Both the position numbers and the translations under genes were made by a program. A stretch of DNA of 64,000 nt from Bacteroidota bacterium (lineage in GTDB: Bacteria > Bacteroidota > Bacteroidia > Cytophagales > Cyclobacteriaceae), in contig JACOSO010000096.1 of assembly GCA_016178785.1 (NCBI GenBank), positions 248,001 through 312,000 on the forward strand, in the 5' to 3' direction. Below the pieces are notes generated by a model that was given only the letters and a program-made list of their open reading frames with translations, made no database searches and had not been told where the DNA came from. Positions 62,639-64,000 of the stretch are shown here, in pieces (position 1 is the stretch's first letter; the number at the start of each line of letters is the position of its first letter).

Positions 62639-63493
62639 ATGAAGTGGATCACGCGCGAACGACCAAAAATAGACCGCATTGCATGCCCGTGGCTGATCAA
62701 ACGTTTCGTAGATAAAGATGCTGAGTTCATTTATGTGCCCTTCGACCAGGTCATTGCAAAATCAAAAGAACTTAACGCCATTCCTTTCGATTTACCTGAC
62801 GTAGAATATACCCACTATGGTGATCGTTGTACTTTTGATTTCATCATTGAAAAACACAAGCTCAAAGATTCTGCCTTGCAAACAATGTCGGTGATTGTGC
62901 GAGGCGCTGACACAGACCGGCATGATTTGGCCAGTCAAGCTTCTGGCCTTTGGGCAATTTCAGCAGGACTTTCGTTTAACAATACCAACGATCAGGAGTT
63001 ATTGCAGTGCAGCATGATGATCTATGATGCGCTGTATAGTTGGGCCAAACATTTGCAAAGCGAAAAACATACACAAAACCCGATCGAGAAATTACTACTT
63101 GATGTCTACAAGAAATTCTTAAAAAAGAAATCGGGCAAAGTACCGGAGTGGGCAAAGGAGTTGAAGGAAATAATTCAAGATCAAATTGACACGAACTTGA
63201 CACTAAGTTTGAAAGAGGTGTCGCAGAGTCTTCATGTTCATCCAACTTATCTCTCTCGCGAATTCTCTAAATACTTTGATGATCTTTCTTTTGGTGATTA
63301 CATCCGTAAGCTCAGGATAGAAAGGGCGATTCAGTTGCTCAACGATCCCTCCTATTCATTATCGGAGATTGCTTATCTCACTGGTTTCTCTGATCAGAGT
63401 CATTTCACGCGGATTTTCAAAAAGCATACAGGCAAAAATCCATCGACTTACAAAAAAAGTATTCTTAAAAGTAAATCTGATCCAAAAAGGTAA
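62639..63493 (+). CDS. ChrB-domain / AraC-type HTH fusion regulator
   Basis: A 284-residue two-part protein. Residues 1-140 match the ChrB C-terminal domain (KWITRERPKIDRIACPWLIKRFVDKDAEFIYVP, THYGDRCTFD, IVRGADTDRHDLASQASGLWAIS), linked to chromate resistance. Residues about 180-275 are an AraC-type double helix-turn-helix (SLKEVSQSLHVHPTYLSREFSKYF and YSLSEIAYLTGFSDQSHFTRIFKKHTGKNPSTYKK). The fusion suggests a one-component regulator that senses an oxyanion or metal. No chromate transporter gene is in the window. It starts 2 nt after trmN6. Confidence 0.82.
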   Translation: MKWITRERPKIDRIACPWLIKRFVDKDAEFIYVPFDQVIAKSKELNAIPFDLPDVEYTHYGDRCTFDFIIEKHKLKDSALQTMSVIVRGADTDRHDLASQASGLWAISAGLSFNNTNDQELLQCSMMIYDALYSWAKHLQSEKHTQNPIEKLLLDVYKKFLKKKSGKVPEWAKELKEIIQDQIDTNLTLSLKEVSQSLHVHPTYLSREFSKYFDDLSFGDYIRKLRIERAIQLLNDPSYSLSEIAYLTGFSDQSHFTRIFKKHTGKNPSTYKKSILKSKSDPKR

Positions 63494-63525
63494 ATAACAT
63501 TCTATTTTCAAAAACTCGTACTGAA

Positions 63526-63533
63526 TAGCTTTG
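63526..63533 (+). promoter_or_regulatory. Candidate -7 element for the ornithine-cyclodeaminase-family gene
   Basis: TAGCTTTG, an exact TAnnTTTG match 20 nt before the ATG at 63554. The -33 candidate TTTC at 63506-63509 is 16 nt upstream, which is short. Confidence 0.38.
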
Positions 63534-63553
63534 TGTAACAAAAATCACAAGCT

Positions 63554-64000
63554 ATGAGCGAAGGAACATTGTTAATTGCAAAACACGAAGTAGCTAATCT
63601 CTTGACGATAGCGACTTGCATGGACGCTGTTGAGAATGCGTTCAAACTGCAAGCCGAAGGCAAAGTCGCGCGTCCAAAAATTTTGGGCATTCCTGTTGAG
63701 GAAGGCGGATTTCACATTAAAGCAGGGACGATGAATTCAAGTCGCCATTATTTTGTAGCCAAACTAAATGCGAACTTCCCCAATAACAGGATCAATAATC
63801 TGCCAACCATTCAGGGAGTAATTGCAGTCTGTGATGCTAAAAACGGGAAGCTCCTTGCGTTGCTTGATTCCATCGAGATTACAATTATCCGCACCGGTGC
63901 TGCCACGGGTGTCGCTGCAAAATATCTTTCTAAAAACGATGCTAAAGTTGCGACCATTTGCGGATGTGGCAATCAAGGAAGAATATCTTTAAAAGCATTA
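63554..64000 (+). CDS. Ornithine cyclodeaminase/mu-crystallin family protein, N-terminal part
   Basis: The frame is open to the right edge of the window (149 codons seen). MSEGTLLIAKHEVANLLTIATCMDAVENAFKLQ, the HIKAG strand and VAKLNANFPNN are typical of this family, and the Rossmann motif begins at ICGCGNQGRISLKAL. Members use NAD(P)H on cyclic or linear amino and imino acids, so the substrate may not be ornithine. It lies downstream of the ChrB-AraC regulator on the same strand. Confidence 0.78.
   Translation, partial: MSEGTLLIAKHEVANLLTIATCMDAVENAFKLQAEGKVARPKILGIPVEEGGFHIKAGTMNSSRHYFVAKLNANFPNNRINNLPTIQGVIAVCDAKNGKLLALLDSIEITIIRTGAATGVAAKYLSKNDAKVATICGCGNQGRISLKAL

Overview
This 64 kb window is chromosomal DNA from a member of the Bacteroidota, most likely a Cytophagales-type bacterium. 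Five things point that way: a type IX secretion sorting tail on a giant delta-60/kelch/fibronectin protein, a SecDF fusion, clusters of FKBP-type lipoproteins, promoters matching the Bacteroidota consensus (TTTG, about 19 nt, TAnnTTTG), and many carboxypeptidase-regulatory, DUF4395, DUF2147 and DUF2279 type proteins. The genus cannot be fixed from sequence alone. No rRNA, tRNA, CRISPR array, prophage or plasmid backbone was seen.

Layout. 1-8.1 kb: the tail of a methyltransferase, then a tightly packed minus-strand operon running nrnA, three FKBP lipoproteins, rdgB, udk, a glycosyltransferase and a flippase. 8.2-16.9 kb: plus-strand housekeeping genes (ndk, gcvP, a MASE1 histidine kinase, a small membrane protein, secDF). 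17-25.3 kb: an MFS transporter, then gltB-gltD and another FKBP isomerase. 25.5-29.7 kb: a Cys-rich lipoprotein, then SDR, folA, a VIT/CCC1 transporter, a CarboxypepD-reg protein and rlmN. 29.8-34.7 kb: a very large secreted adhesin-like gene broken by a frameshift. 34.8-54.9 kb: mixed accessory and metabolic genes (TPR protein, APC permease, sugar isomerase, Crp-type regulator, RidA, a K/E/R-only secreted protein, amidohydrolase, esterase, M24 peptidase, serine hydrolase, a HelD-type helicase). 54.9-58.5 kb: a repeat-rich accessory zone with an IS200-type Y1 transposase inside a cloud of REP-like palindromes, a damaged SRPBCC gene, and a two-gene cassette of DUF5343 plus a HEPN-like TIGR02391 protein. 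58.5-64 kb: kdnA-kdnB (8-amino-Kdo synthesis for lipopolysaccharide), a beta-propeller gene with a nonsense codon, trmN6, a ChrB-AraC fusion regulator and the start of an ornithine-cyclodeaminase-family gene.

The strongest candidates for something not well described are the DUF5343/HEPN pair (a possible toxin-antitoxin or phage-defence unit), the Y1-transposase/REP system with a conserved GTTTATAG tail beside its palindromes, the ChrB-AraC fusion regulator and the secreted charged-helix protein. At least four loci show reading-frame damage: the delta-60/kelch gene, the beta-propeller gene, the SRPBCC gene and an SRPBCC remnant. Either this genome is decaying in its accessory regions or the assembly carries small errors. 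Reads over these positions would tell which.

All functional calls come from reading translated sequence and recalling families. No database search was run.
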